A DNA stretch of 64,000 nt from an uncultured Treponema sp. GTDB lineage: Bacteria > Spirochaetota > Spirochaetia > Treponematales > Treponemataceae. The first letter of the stretch is position 1. Every line of letters begins with the position of its first letter. The notes under the pieces are model-generated. The model was not told the DNA's origin and searched no databases. It saw only the letters and a program-made list of their open reading frames with translations. The position numbers were made by a program, and so were the translations under genes. This document shows, in pieces, positions 51,307 to 60,765 of this stretch. Location: assembly GCA_937890485.1 (NCBI GenBank), contig CALBXN010000119.1, forward strand, positions 1 to 64,000, written 5' to 3'.

Positions 51307-52635
51307 CAAATATGTTACTTCGATTCGACCATAAAATCTACTAACCATATTATCTTTGTAATATGGCGATAAGGCATTTCTGCCTTATTCCCACGTTTCA
51401 TTATTTTGGATTATAGCGTGGCGATTACACATTTCAGTGTAAAAGTACCTTTCGGTAGTTCAGACTGTATCTTCGGACAGTGGCGAAACTCCATATGTTA
51501 CCATATAAAGTATTACAGTCGTTACGGATTCTCCATAAGTATTTTTAATCCAATGTAGCCAAATGATTAGGCATTAACTACATTTTCTTGATATGGCATA
51601 ATTAATTTATTATTTAATCTTAATTTGCCATTTTTAATATGATAATTAAAAGAATGATAATTTTTCAAAATACCATTGCATTTAATATATTTTTCAATTA
51701 ATAATCTACATAATTCAATATTGTTGTAAATATCACTTTCCCATAAATACAATATTTCTATATCATGAAGTTTTTTGAAATATGTATGTTTGGCTTTATC
51801 TCTTGGAATTCTCTTTTTATGTATATCGAGCATAGTTGATTTGTTGTATTTTAATGGATGACAATGCCAAAAATCACCCATAACTTCAATTACCAAATTG
51901 TATTCATTTAAATAATTATCAACTGCATAATATTTAAAACCTTTTTCATTAACATAAGAGATATTCATTTCATCTAACAAATTATTTATCATAATTTGAG
52001 GTTTTGTATTTGTATTAATTTGTTTCTTTTCTAAAATACGAACAGCACGTTTTCTGGAAGTGTCTTTCCATTCTTTGCTTTGACTAAAAATATCAGAATA
52101 CCATTTTTGCCTACATTTATTAGAACAAAAATTATGTTGCCCATTATCAAGTTTATATTGTTTTTGATAAAAGGTTTTTCCACATGTTTCACATTTTATT
52201 TTAATACGTGTAAATCTTGGGTTTGATATACCAACCATTGTTTCTTGCCATTTGTGTTGGCATTCAATAGAACAAAATCGTTGTGGGATTTTCTTGCGAA
52301 TATTAAAAATAGTGCCACACATTTCACATTTTCTATCTTCAAAAGATAATTGATGTTGAAATTCCTTTTGACATTTATTAGAACAAAAATGATGTTTTGC
52401 TCTATTATATTGGGTTTTTGTTTGATATATTTCTTTACCACAATTTTCACATTTTACGTAATAACCTGTACGTTGCCCTTTTGCTGGCATAATCAATCAC
52501 TCCTAAATAAAAACATAAAAAATACACATCCTTCCTAATTGATGTGTAATAAAATACTTATGAAGTCTTTCCACGGTCTTGTCCATCCCTGGAGTTTAAC
52601 CGTTATAGCCACTTTTAATGTCGGCAAAGCCGTTT
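51307..52635 (-). ncRNA. Self-splicing group I intron in the tape measure gene
   Basis: 1,329 nt on the - strand. Exon 1 ends at T 52636 (codon GGT), intron ends with G 51307. P1: exon TGTCGGT (52642-52636) pairs with intron GCCGACA (52625-52619), with the required U.G at the splice site. P7: GACTGTA (51520-51514) pairs with TACAGTC (51469-51463), inside the conserved S-type stretch GAAGATACAGTC. Two hairpins near the 3' end (about 51320-51400) look like P9. Removing it restores DPDVVG|TAFKT in frame. No intein signature was seen. Confidence 0.93.
51567..52496 (-). CDS. Intron-encoded homing endonuclease, EDxHD/Vsr-like
   Basis: 309 residues. The N-terminal half has three CxxC...C..C-type zinc fingers (CENCGKE, FCSNKCQ; CEMCGT, FCSIECQ; CETCGK, FCSNKCR). 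The C-terminal half has YAVDNYLNEYNLVIEVMGDFWHCHP and RDKAKHTYFKKL, the EDxHD / Vsr-like nuclease pattern (E, D, H). Such enzymes cleave intronless alleles of the host gene and so spread the intron; the zinc fingers would read the site. It has its own good reading frame but sits in the intron's loop region and is made on a different transcript part. Confidence 0.88.
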   Translation of the reverse strand: MIMPAKGQRTGYYVKCENCGKEIYQTKTQYNRAKHHFCSNKCQKEFQHQLSFEDRKCEMCGTIFNIRKKIPQRFCSIECQHKWQETMVGISNPRFTRIKIKCETCGKTFYQKQYKLDNGQHNFCSNKCRQKWYSDIFSQSKEWKDTSRKRAVRILEKKQINTNTKPQIMINNLLDEMNISYVNEKGFKYYAVDNYLNEYNLVIEVMGDFWHCHPLKYNKSTMLDIHKKRIPRDKAKHTYFKKLHDIEILYLWESDIYNNIELCRLLIEKYIKCNGILKNYHSFNYHIKNGKLRLNNKLIMPYQENVVNA

Positions 52636-54210
52636 ACCGACAACATCTGGATCTTGAACTACTGTATTAGCAGCAGTAATAAGAGCGATTGTTTCATCTA
52701 ATGTATTATTGGCAGCAGCCATTGAAGATGCAGAACGAGTTAATGCATCACCAATACCACCTGAACTGATTGCAAAATTGTTACCAACTTCGTTGAATTT
52801 ATCAACGATAGACATTGCTTCACTTGCTTCGATACCAAAAGCAGTTAAAGTCGAAATAACGCTTTGGCTTGCAACATCAATACTTGCGATTTCGTCACCA
52901 ACAACCTTATAAATATTTGCGACTTCTGCAAGTTGTTGTGCTTCATTTATATCATAACCAAGTCTAGCAAAATCGGCAGTTGAATTAACATATTCTTGAA
53001 TTGTAGAACCAATTTCTACAGATCTTTTTGATGCAGACTCTAAAAAGTTTTCATATGTAGAAGCCGTTTCATTTGTAACCTTTTTAAGTTCTGTCATTGC
53101 TGAATCTATATTCAGTACGTTTTGGTACATATCTTTAAGTCCACGAATACTTGTAGTAATTAATGTACCCATACCAAATAGAGGACTTAATTTGGTTACA
53201 TTATCTTTAAGCCTTGCAAAAATACTTCCACCAAGATTTCCTTGTGCAGCAGCAACAGATTTCAATTCTTTAAATTGGTTTGTAACCTGTTGTAAACCTG
53301 TCTTTGAATTTACAGATGCTAATTGTCTTTGGAGAGCTTCTAATTCAGTCCTGTAAATCTTGGCTGCTTTTGTATTTTTGTTCATCCATGTTTGAATCTG
53401 ATTTCCAAGAATAGTTCTTTGGGATATCAAATTCATGGAATTAACAATATTTGCATTTTCGGCATTTAACTCTTTGTATTTTGCCTTTAATTTATCAACC
53501 TCAGTTTGAATAGATTTAAATTCAGCTATTTGTTTATCTGCTCCAGGAATGTTCCCAATCTGAGCTAAACGATTTTTTAATTCAGTTAGTTTAGTTTGAA
53601 CATTTGTAGCAGAACCACCAAGAGAATTAAACTGAGTTGATAATTGTGCGATATTTGCATTTAGATTAGCAATATCTGTCACTTTGAGAGACTGACCAAT
53701 TTTATTAAAAGATTGTGTAATTGTCGAACTAACTCTTGGTAAAACTCTTCCAGTTTGAGCGTCAAACTCTTTTACAACAGTAACAGCACGACCAAGTTCA
53801 TCTATACCATTTACATTGACACGAATATTTTGACCATTTAATCTAGTTGTAATTTTGGTAACAGCTAGATCCATTTCAGTCAAATCTTTTGTGATAACAT
53901 CAATAGAAGAACTATTAAAATTCATTGATTTTAATGTTCTTTGTAAATTAGCAATTTGTGAAGCAGCATTTTTAACGTTTATTTTGTTAAGACTACTATT
54001 AACAGAATTGGCAAAATTAGCCCCGGCTGATTGTCCGGCACTTTGAAATTGTGATTTTATCTGATTTAAAAAGTTATTTACATTAACATTACCAGACTGT
54101 AAATCAACATCAATTTTTACTTTCCTTTGTTTATTCAGAAAGCTATTCATGTCAGCATTAGCCTGTTGCAAATCAAGCTGTGCCTTGACACGAGCTATAA
54201 AATCTGACAT
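52636..54210 (-). CDS. Tape measure protein, exon 1
   Basis: 525 residues up to ..VVQDPDVVG. Starts with MSDFIARVKAQLDLQQANADMNSFL and alternates helical repeats typical of tape measure proteins; the later part has TSIRGLKDMYQNVLNIDSAMTELKKVTNETASTYENFL, the conserved TP901-type tape-measure core. The apparent six-residue end after the last codon is intron sequence. AGGAGG precedes ATG 54210. The conserved core at the exon end is exactly where the intron sits. Confidence 0.92.
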
Positions 54211-54224
54211 ACTTCCACCTCCTG

Positions 54225-54650
54225 TTAATTAAAATAAGTAGCAAACGTGCTATCTAAGTCAGACTCTATTTTTTGTTCTGTTCTTTTCCAGAACCCAGAA
54301 CGACCTTTGATATTTGCCTCACCTGCTTCTGCAGCATCAAATACCATTGGTGTAGTAAAATAACTAGAAAACCCTTTTGATGTAAAATCTGGATTAGGAA
54401 CTGTGTAATTGTAAGTTCTGTCCAACCAAACAAAAAACTCAACAGTGGTTTTATAACTGTTGAGTCCATGTGATCTTACACTTTTTCCGAGTTTTCCTGT
54501 TCGTTTATAAATTTTAGGTTTACCTTGAGAGTAGAATGATTGAACTTCATCTTTCGCAGTTTGTTCAGATTTTGCATGAACAATTGTCATTGCTTTTTGG
54601 ATGTCGTTCATTATCATCTTTTCAAGTTGCAACATATTCTTTGCTACCAT
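54225..54650 (-). CDS. HK97 gp10-like tail component
   Basis: 141 residues. SFYSQGKPKIYKRTGKLGKSVRSHG matches the conserved G.L..S...  start of gp10-like proteins, and the later FVWLDRTYNYTVPNP and YFTTPMVFDAA match their strands. These proteins sit at the tail completion/neck of siphoviruses. Placed before the tape measure gene, with AAAGGAG ahead of ATG. Confidence 0.75.
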   Translation of the reverse strand: MVAKNMLQLEKMIMNDIQKAMTIVHAKSEQTAKDEVQSFYSQGKPKIYKRTGKLGKSVRSHGLNSYKTTVEFFVWLDRTYNYTVPNPDFTSKGFSSYFTTPMVFDAAEAGEANIKGRSGFWKRTEQKIESDLDSTFATYFN

Positions 54651-54676
54651 GATAACTCTCCTTTATAAATGTTTGT

Positions 54677-55711
54677 TTATAAGTCAGATAAGGAGGTCGA
54701 TTTGCCCTCGATAATTCCATCTTTAGAGAAGTACTTACTGAATTCTTCAGATACTTCGCTATCATTATAGAGATTTACCATATCACTACTTGACCAACCA
54801 AAGAATTCTTGAACTACATTGGCTGGAATATTTAATTTCAGCAATCTAGTGTTCAAATAGTGTCTCATGCAGTGCCAGTAAAAATCTACATTTAATTCGT
54901 TTGAAAAGATATTTGCCCAACTATCAAGATTGCTAATCTTCATTTGAGCATAAGTACCATCGCTACATTTGCGAACAAATAACCATTCACATTCAATACC
55001 TTTTTCTTTTCGTTCGTTCATCCATAAATCAAAATACTTTTTGAAATCATATAGAACATATTTGTTTAATTGTTTACCATTCTTTCCACGACCTTTTGTT
55101 TTGATTTTTGGTGTTTTATAAAGAGCATCGTAAACAATGTTTTCGTCAGTAAAATATTCTACTTTAAATCTTAATAACTCAGCTTTTCTTGCACCACTCA
55201 TAGCAGCCAAAGCAAAAGCACAAGCCTGTTGATAACGTCCTTCACTGACTAATCTATCTAAAAATTTATCAATTTCTTCATCTGGAATAACTGTTTTTTC
55301 TCTAACAGTTTCATTTGATGGCGATTCAATCTTTCCGATAATAGAACGGAAGTTTTCGAAATCTTCATCTTCGTCTTGTAAAATATTTTCAATGTAGTTT
55401 GACATACTACTAATAGCAGATTTTACACGGCGAATTCTCTTAGGACTCCAGCCCCATTCATTGAGTGCGTGTCCTTGAAATCTTGTTAATTCTCTTTTCT
55501 TAATATCAACAAAGAATTTGTTGTTATTGAATTCTAAGTTCCAACAAAAGAAAATTTCCAAGTCATTTTTATACCCATTAATTGTAGACTGTGCACGATC
55601 AACAGAAGATAAATATTCCAGGAAATCATCACACAGTTGTTTATTATCTGGGTTTATATTTTTAATTGCCTGTTCATTTGTAATTTTGTTATAAACTGTT
55701 TTTCTAGCCAT
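54677..55711 (-). CDS. Tyrosine recombinase/integrase within the tail module
   Basis: 344 residues. N-terminal SAM-like core-binding part (about 20-110), catalytic part with AMSGARKAELLRF (first Arg), TKGRGKNGKQ (Lys), HCMRHYLNT (H..R) and FFGWSSSDMVNLY (W in place of the second His, then the Tyr nucleophile). All six catalytic positions are filled in recognisable form. It lies between tail genes, in the same direction, with no cargo. Roles could be integration, excision or a DNA inversion switch. Confidence 0.88.
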   Translation of the reverse strand: MARKTVYNKITNEQAIKNINPDNKQLCDDFLEYLSSVDRAQSTINGYKNDLEIFFCWNLEFNNNKFFVDIKKRELTRFQGHALNEWGWSPKRIRRVKSAISSMSNYIENILQDEDEDFENFRSIIGKIESPSNETVREKTVIPDEEIDKFLDRLVSEGRYQQACAFALAAMSGARKAELLRFKVEYFTDENIVYDALYKTPKIKTKGRGKNGKQLNKYVLYDFKKYFDLWMNERKEKGIECEWLFVRKCSDGTYAQMKISNLDSWANIFSNELNVDFYWHCMRHYLNTRLLKLNIPANVVQEFFGWSSSDMVNLYNDSEVSEEFSKYFSKDGIIEGKSTSLSDL

Positions 55712-55748
55712 AGTTACCTACCCTTTCCATAAAATTGCATAAAAAATA

Positions 55749-55770
55749 GAAGAGGGCGGTAACCCTCTTC
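55749..55770 (-). terminator. Intrinsic terminator before the recombinase gene
   Basis: GAAGAGGG / CCCTCTTC stem with a 6-base loop, then TATTTTTTAT on the - strand. It separates the integrase from the upstream tail genes. Confidence 0.8.
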
Positions 55771-55771
55771 T

Positions 55772-56320
55772 TTATTCTTGCTGATTGTCAGCGTCCTTTT
55801 TGTTATAATCTAAAATTCCTTCTACAATCTTTGTTTCCGGCATATTCGCTAATTCACTGATTGATGTGATTTTGCTTAATGCTTCGTTAATGTCAAGACC
55901 GTCAAAGGCTTTGTCATATTTACTAATGAGTGATATTAAAGCACCAAATAATTCATCCAGTTTAGATTTGTTTAAGAATTCTTTGCATCTATATTTGATT
56001 TTCTTTTCAGCAGCATTTTCAATTTCTTCCCATAAATCAGGAATAGCATCTTTTAAGATTTTATCAATTTCTGTTCTTGCAAAGAAATCTGCAATATCAT
56101 TAATATTTTCTGGTAATTTAATGTTTGTTAATGAATCAACCATTATAAGTGTGACATAATACCCATAAAGAATAGGTTCATATCCGTTCGCTTCATTAAT
56201 CACACCATCTGTGATATCTTCAACCATATTCATTTTGTCGATGATTGACGGAGTAGCACAATAACTAAATGCAATGTGCTTATCGCCATCAAGATATGTA
56301 GACTCGTTAGTATACTTCAT
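55772..56320 (-). CDS. Putative tail assembly protein
   Basis: 182 residues, mostly helical and acidic, with no recognised family. It lies downstream of the tail tube gene and upstream of the tape measure, where tail assembly chaperones sit. No programmed frameshift site was seen in the sequence nearby. AGAGGTG precedes ATG. Confidence 0.55.
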   Translation of the reverse strand: MKYTNESTYLDGDKHIAFSYCATPSIIDKMNMVEDITDGVINEANGYEPILYGYYVTLIMVDSLTNIKLPENINDIADFFARTEIDKILKDAIPDLWEEIENAAEKKIKYRCKEFLNKSKLDELFGALISLISKYDKAFDGLDINEALSKITSISELANMPETKIVEGILDYNKKDADNQQE

Positions 56321-56322
56321 AA

Positions 56323-56616
56323 TTACACCTCTGTACTTTCTGTGTTGATTGAATCATAATTATTTACAAGGAATTTATAATCTCTGTTAGAAAGAGGCTT
56401 TGTAACACTATAAGTTTTTTTGTTTTCTTTCTTTCCAACAGTGTATGTACAAGTTTGGCAAACACAAACATTTGTGTCCTTAACCCAATGCATAGGTTTA
56501 CCACATTTAGGACACTTTAAAATTTTTTCTACAATGTCTTTTGCCTTTGTTTTATTCTTCATGGATTTGTCTACCTCTTTGATTCCATAAAGAGCTGCGA
56601 TTTCTTTCATATTCAT
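56323..56616 (-). CDS. Small zinc-ribbon protein
   Basis: 97 residues. LKCPKCGKPMHWVKDTNVCVCQTCTYTVG has C..C...C..C spacing of a zinc ribbon; the helical N-terminus is basic. It follows on the tail operon and is read just before the putative chaperone (2-base gap). AAAGGAG precedes ATG. No role known. Confidence 0.6.
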   Translation of the reverse strand: MNMKEIAALYGIKEVDKSMKNKTKAKDIVEKILKCPKCGKPMHWVKDTNVCVCQTCTYTVGKKENKKTYSVTKPLSNRDYKFLVNNYDSINTESTEV

Positions 56617-56727
56617 ATCAATTTCTCCTTTATTTATGTGTATTAATGTTAAAGAAACTAAACATCTACACGTAATGTTCTTTTTTGTTTATTGATTAAT
56701 AATGTCTGCATCAAAATTACACAAAAT

Positions 56728-56762
56728 AATACATACTAAATAGTTGATAAAAAGTATGTATT
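56728..56762. repeat. Perfect 10-bp inverted repeat in the gap between small genes
   Basis: AATACATACT / AGTATGTATT with 15 bases between. It lies upstream of the zinc-ribbon gene and could be an operator or RNA hairpin. The rest of the 56617-56870 gap holds no clear gene. Confidence 0.5.
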
Positions 56763-56777
56763 ACAATGCGATAAAAA

Positions 56778-56833
56778 ATGATACCCATTGAAAAGGTCAA
56801 AATAAGACTTTTGAATTTTCCAATAGGTATCAT
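56778..56833 (-). terminator. Long imperfect hairpin with U-run, likely terminator
   Basis: ATGATACC..GGTATCAT outer stem with imperfect inner pairing and a - strand TTTTTTAT tail; about 56 bases. It lies behind the cysteine-rich gene at 56871. Confidence 0.7.
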
Positions 56834-56870
56834 ACGCAAGTGTGGCAAAAATTTATAAGAACCACACTTG

Positions 56871-57056
56871 CTAATCATCAGCACAATATTTACAATGCTT
56901 TTTATCTTGGTTATGTGGAATATATCGTTGTTTATCCCGGCAATATCTTTGACATAAACATAGTCCATTAGTACTACGCTTATTGTCTTTATTTAAGCAA
57001 TATAACATTTCTGTTTTTGCCTTTTCATTAAATTGGCTATATGAATACTTACACAT
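56871..57056 (-). CDS. Small cysteine-rich protein
   Basis: 61 residues with seven Cys: YCLNKDNKRSTNGLCLCQRYC and HCKYCADD, arranged like a small zinc finger. It is 4 bases downstream of the previous gene. No family recognised; a short ORF, so somewhat uncertain, but its Cys pattern supports coding. Confidence 0.5.
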   Translation of the reverse strand: MCKYSYSQFNEKAKTEMLYCLNKDNKRSTNGLCLCQRYCRDKQRYIPHNQDKKHCKYCADD

Positions 57057-57060
57057 TTAA

Positions 57061-57363
57061 TTATCTCTTCAGTTCTAATTTAAAATTAGAAGTAGCAGGA
57101 GTGCCAGTATATTTAATAACTACTTTCTTACCAGGATCTTTATCTATATTCCCAATTTCATATCCATATCCATCGAAAGAAATAATAATGTATTTCTTTG
57201 AAGCATTATATACCAATACATCACATTCCTTAATGTTTTCTTTAGGAACTGTTGATTTCTTAGTACGTTTTGTGTTATTAACTGATTTTGATTCAACTTT
57301 CTTATTTACAACTTCTTCTTGAATTTCAGTATCATTTTTTAAAATATCTTCATTTTTTAACAT
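57061..57363 (-). CDS. Small beta-rich tail module protein
   Basis: 100 residues. Basic N-terminal linker with KKVESKSVNNTKRTKKS, then a beta-rich part CDVLVYNASKKYIIISFDGYGYEIG. Possibly a tail-tube cap or decoration protein. GGAGG precedes ATG. Confidence 0.55.
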   Translation of the reverse strand: MLKNEDILKNDTEIQEEVVNKKVESKSVNNTKRTKKSTVPKENIKECDVLVYNASKKYIIISFDGYGYEIGNIDKDPGKKVVIKYTGTPATSNFKLELKR

Positions 57364-57384
57364 ATTAGTTCCTCCGTAAATACA

Positions 57385-57410
57385 ATGGGTAGACTTTTCA
57401 GCCTACCCAT
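57385..57410 (-). terminator. Possible weak terminator after the tail tube gene
   Basis: ATGGGTAG / CTACCCAT stem with a 10-base loop. The - strand beyond it is ATTGTATTTAC, a weak U-run, so partial termination is likely. Confidence 0.55.
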
Positions 57411-57422
57411 ATTTTAATTCAA

Positions 57423-58445
57423 TTATTGAGTTACAGTAATTGAAATAGTATCTTCAAGAGAACCATAAAGTGCTTTAACTGTTGCAGTACCAGCACCAAG
57501 ACCTGTTACAAGACCTGTCTTTTCTCCAACAGAAACGATAGCTGCACTATCTGTATCTACACTAAATGTAACTTCTGAAGCATCAATTTCAATAGGTTTA
57601 TACATTGCACCTAAAATACCAACAACGGCTAACTGAGTTGTTCCATCAACCTTAATTGTTTTTGTAGGAGCACTGATAGCAATTTCAGATACAGCGATTG
57701 TATCATCGTTGTCATCAATTTCTGTGATGTATGCATATACAGCAGCACCATCAGAACATGTATCACCTTCAACTGCAAGAGCAGTACCAGACAGAGTTGT
57801 ACTTACAACACCATCAGGAGTGAAAGAGATATCAAAGTTACCATCAAGTGAGTATGATGGAATTACAATTTCAACTGTACCAATCTTACCTCTTTTACTG
57901 TTATGTTTGTCAGCCTGTAAAACAAGTTTTCCAACATAAGGTGTACTTTCAGCATCGATTGTGATACGTTTAGCAACAACATCGTACTGATATGTAGCTT
58001 TTACCATTTCTTTTGTAAGACCAAAAGCAGTAAGATCAATTGTTGTTCCTTCAGGAGCAACTTCTACGAATGTACCATTAGGTAATTCAACACCAACTTT
58101 TGCACCCTCAATAGGTGTTTTTCCAAGTGTTCCAATACCATTTGTCAAAGTTACACATTCATTTAAGCTATAGAAATCTTGGATTCCTTTAACAATCTGT
58201 GAACCTGTTTGCAGTGCGATGTATTCAAGTTTCCAGTCTGCAGCTTCAAGTTCAGCAGTTAATTCTCTACCATATTTGTATGAGAAAATCTTCTGATTAC
58301 CTTTACCAGCATTAACAGCCTGTTCTTGCATAGATACAGAAATTGAAGAGCTTAAGTTTGTAACACCAGTACAAGCCAATACGCCATCAATATAGAATGC
58401 GAAATCTGCAACAGATACAACGAATTCTTTACCTCTTGTATTCAT
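57423..58445 (-). CDS. Major tail tube protein with C-terminal Ig-like (BIG2) domain
   Basis: 340 residues. Residues 1-245: tube fold with the GVTNLSSSISVSMQEQAV and GRELTAELEAADW parts of phage tail-tube proteins. Residues about 255-340: AVSEIAISAPTKTIKVDGTTQLAV...GLVTGLGAGTATVKALYG..EDTISITV, a BIG2 Ig-like domain displayed on the tail surface. Such decorations bind weakly to host carbohydrates. GGAGG precedes ATG. Confidence 0.85.
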   Translation of the reverse strand: MNTRGKEFVVSVADFAFYIDGVLACTGVTNLSSSISVSMQEQAVNAGKGNQKIFSYKYGRELTAELEAADWKLEYIALQTGSQIVKGIQDFYSLNECVTLTNGIGTLGKTPIEGAKVGVELPNGTFVEVAPEGTTIDLTAFGLTKEMVKATYQYDVVAKRITIDAESTPYVGKLVLQADKHNSKRGKIGTVEIVIPSYSLDGNFDISFTPDGVVSTTLSGTALAVEGDTCSDGAAVYAYITEIDDNDDTIAVSEIAISAPTKTIKVDGTTQLAVVGILGAMYKPIEIDASEVTFSVDTDSAAIVSVGEKTGLVTGLGAGTATVKALYGSLEDTISITVTQ

Positions 58446-58478
58446 TATACAAATACCTCCATTATTGTTTGCTTATGT

Positions 58479-59249
58479 TTAGCCACTAATCATTTTTCTC
58501 AATGATTGTGCATCAGTTTTTACATCTTTGAATCTATCCGTGTTATCGTCAAGTTCGCACATCCAATAAGGAATATGTTCTTTGAACTTAACCATTCCAC
58601 CACTTTCAGCAGTTTTCATGATTGTAAAGATATCCTTTTTACTTATTCTCTTTACATATCGCCAAAACTTACGAATAGTAAGTTGTCTTACTTCTTCTTC
58701 TGATAAATGCATTCCAACACATACAGAATCAATGTAATCCTCTATTGAAGATTTGTCCTTTCCTTGAACAACTTCTTGAGCTTTCATCAATTCTTTTTCT
58801 GTGTCGTAATGAATAAATTCGTCAATGTCAAAATCAATCCCATTTTGAAGTATAATAATTCTTCTTATATCATCAAATTGGTCATCAGTTAATTCAACGC
58901 CATTTATCTTAAAGCCCCCAGTTGTTGAATTAACCAACACTTCTTGTCCTTTAAAGACAAGTTTTAATAAATTATGAGCGAAAGAGTAGTAGTGGGGGAG
59001 TAACGGCATTTCATACTCATTCGCAAAATCTATGTTATTGTGACAGAAAAAAAGGAACTCAAGATACGACATCTTGATTACCTTCTTTACTGGGAACATG
59101 CTATTTTTTCTTACCAATATACTTTGTTTTAATATACTGAAATCTAAAATGTGTTCCATTCTTATAGGGTACAAAATTAAATCATTGGTATAATCAATTG
59201 GTGAACTGAATAAAAGGTACGAATATAAATCCTCAAATGTTGTGTGCAT
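58479..59249 (-). CDS. Tail-module protein of unknown function
   Basis: 256 residues. Starts MHTTFEDLYSYLLFSSPIDYTNDLILYPIRMEHILDF (a phage structural start I have seen in similar operons), then mixed fold and a helical C-terminal. No family recognised. It overlaps the upstream gene by 17 bases and sits right before the tail tube gene. AAGGAA precedes ATG. Confidence 0.55.
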   Translation of the reverse strand: MHTTFEDLYSYLLFSSPIDYTNDLILYPIRMEHILDFSILKQSILVRKNSMFPVKKVIKMSYLEFLFFCHNNIDFANEYEMPLLPHYYSFAHNLLKLVFKGQEVLVNSTTGGFKINGVELTDDQFDDIRRIIILQNGIDFDIDEFIHYDTEKELMKAQEVVQGKDKSSIEDYIDSVCVGMHLSEEEVRQLTIRKFWRYVKRISKKDIFTIMKTAESGGMVKFKEHIPYWMCELDDNTDRFKDVKTDAQSLRKMISG

Positions 59250-59721
59250 AAGATTCCTTCATTGCAGAAAATTTAAGAACTCTACAAGGGTATTCATAAT
59301 ATAATACCTCTTCAGTGTTACTTACACATGTTAATTCACCAATCCAATTAGTTTCCAATCCTGTCAAAGTTTTTTTAAGTTCTTCTCCAAGAATGTCAAT
59401 AATTGTGCCGGATAATATTTCTTTTGTTTCATAACTTTGTACCTTTTTAGTCATTTCTTTTTCGTGACAGACTACGTATATAACTACATTTATCTCTTCT
59501 AAGAAATAATTGCGATTTCTTGTGTGATCCACTTTGAAGCAGATAAACGGAGCAGTATTTTCAACTGTCTTTGGATTTTGAATAAAAGGAAATAATCTTT
59601 TATTAAGCAGTCCACCACCAGCATCTATATATTCATTATCAAGATTCCAAACAATCTCGTTATTTTCAACAATCTTATTAATTACCACTGATTTAAAAGA
59701 GTTAATATCAAAATCTTCCAT
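59233..59721 (-). CDS. Tail terminator-like protein
   Basis: 162 residues from ATG 59721 (GGAGGG ahead). An N-terminal helix, then strands including FICFKVDHTRNRNYFLEEINVVIYVVCHEK. The size and position just after the connectors fit a tail terminator/completion protein of siphoviruses, though no motif is decisive. Confidence 0.55.
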   Translation of the reverse strand: MEDFDINSFKSVVINKIVENNEIVWNLDNEYIDAGGGLLNKRLFPFIQNPKTVENTAPFICFKVDHTRNRNYFLEEINVVIYVVCHEKEMTKKVQSYETKEILSGTIIDILGEELKKTLTGLETNWIGELTCVSNTEEVLYYEYPCRVLKFSAMKESYAHNI

Positions 59722-59732
59722 AATAAACCCTC

Positions 59733-60755
59733 CTACCATAATGCAGTAATCGTTATAGGTAGAGTTGCCAAAACCACATCATCTGGTGAAACAATACTTA
59801 AATCAAATTTTTCTCCAATTAATTCGCTGTTATTTTTAACAACAATCTTTATGGTATTGTCTTGATATGTACAAACTAAATTACTTATATCAAAGGCATT
59901 ATTCATAATTTCCCAACGGAAATCTACATTCTCTAAAATGCTACCATTATCATTTGTGAAAGCAGCCGTGTACTTACCAAATGAAGATAATGAAATTTCA
60001 TCAGATTCGTAATTGATTTCACAGTTATAATCAGAAGTAACATTGTTGTTCTCATAATAATCTGCAATCATTAAATCTGTATTATCTCTATCTTCATCGT
60101 AAACAGTCTGTGTCAATGATAGATTCAAAATCTTCACATTTTTATTATTGCCTGTTATTCCATCAAATTTTGTTAGTTTGAACACAAGTGGAGTATCACC
60201 TGAAAACTCCAATATAAATCTCATACCATCATGTAGTTTTCTGGTAGTCTTATCCATAGGTAACATTAAACTATACTGTTTTTCGTATTTAACAATAATG
60301 TTACCTTGAAAAATACCAGGACTATATCTTGTAATATCTTCACACCAATACCAATAATTAATTATTTCTTTGGTTTCAGTATCTTGCCATCTTAATTGAT
60401 TATGACAAATCTTCAATACAGCCTTTTCGTAAAATTTATTATTGCTTGGTTCAGAAGCGATAAGCCATACATCGCCCTCGAATCTAATGTAGGCATATTT
60501 TTGCAGAGTACCAATTGGCACTAATATCTGTCTATCTTCGGCTTTTAATTTAGTATCAGGAGTAACACTTTGAATAATAGCTTTTCCAGGAACAATCACA
60601 GAGAAATCACTATTAATGAACTCCACATTATCGCACAACATGGTTGTATCAAGCATCTCTTGAAAACCTTCTTGTGCATAATTAACCCATTCTTCACCTT
60701 CGAATCCACCATTATAAATAGGTGGAGTATTCATAAGATACCATTCTTTTGCCAT
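59733..60755 (-). CDS. Head-tail joining protein with C-terminal Ig-like domain
   Basis: 340 residues. N-terminal part beta-rich (SVIVPGKAIIQSVTPDTKLKAEDRQILVP), like head-closure proteins; the C-terminal part (about 250-340) is Ig-like (DEISLSSFGKYTAAF..). It follows the connector gene, so head completion or neck function is likely. AGGAGG precedes ATG. Confidence 0.6.
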   Translation of the reverse strand: MAKEWYLMNTPPIYNGGFEGEEWVNYAQEGFQEMLDTTMLCDNVEFINSDFSVIVPGKAIIQSVTPDTKLKAEDRQILVPIGTLQKYAYIRFEGDVWLIASEPSNNKFYEKAVLKICHNQLRWQDTETKEIINYWYWCEDITRYSPGIFQGNIIVKYEKQYSLMLPMDKTTRKLHDGMRFILEFSGDTPLVFKLTKFDGITGNNKNVKILNLSLTQTVYDEDRDNTDLMIADYYENNNVTSDYNCEINYESDEISLSSFGKYTAAFTNDNGSILENVDFRWEIMNNAFDISNLVCTYQDNTIKIVVKNNSELIGEKFDLSIVSPDDVVLATLPITITALW

Positions 60756-60765
60756 AAACTACCTC

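Noticed and set aside
51307..51348. ATG 51348 as start of the large tape measure frame
   Set aside because: It lies in the intron; the real protein continues from exon 1 across the splice.
51307..52635. Intein in the tape measure protein
   Set aside because: There are in-frame stops, no intein splicing blocks, and clear group I pairing.
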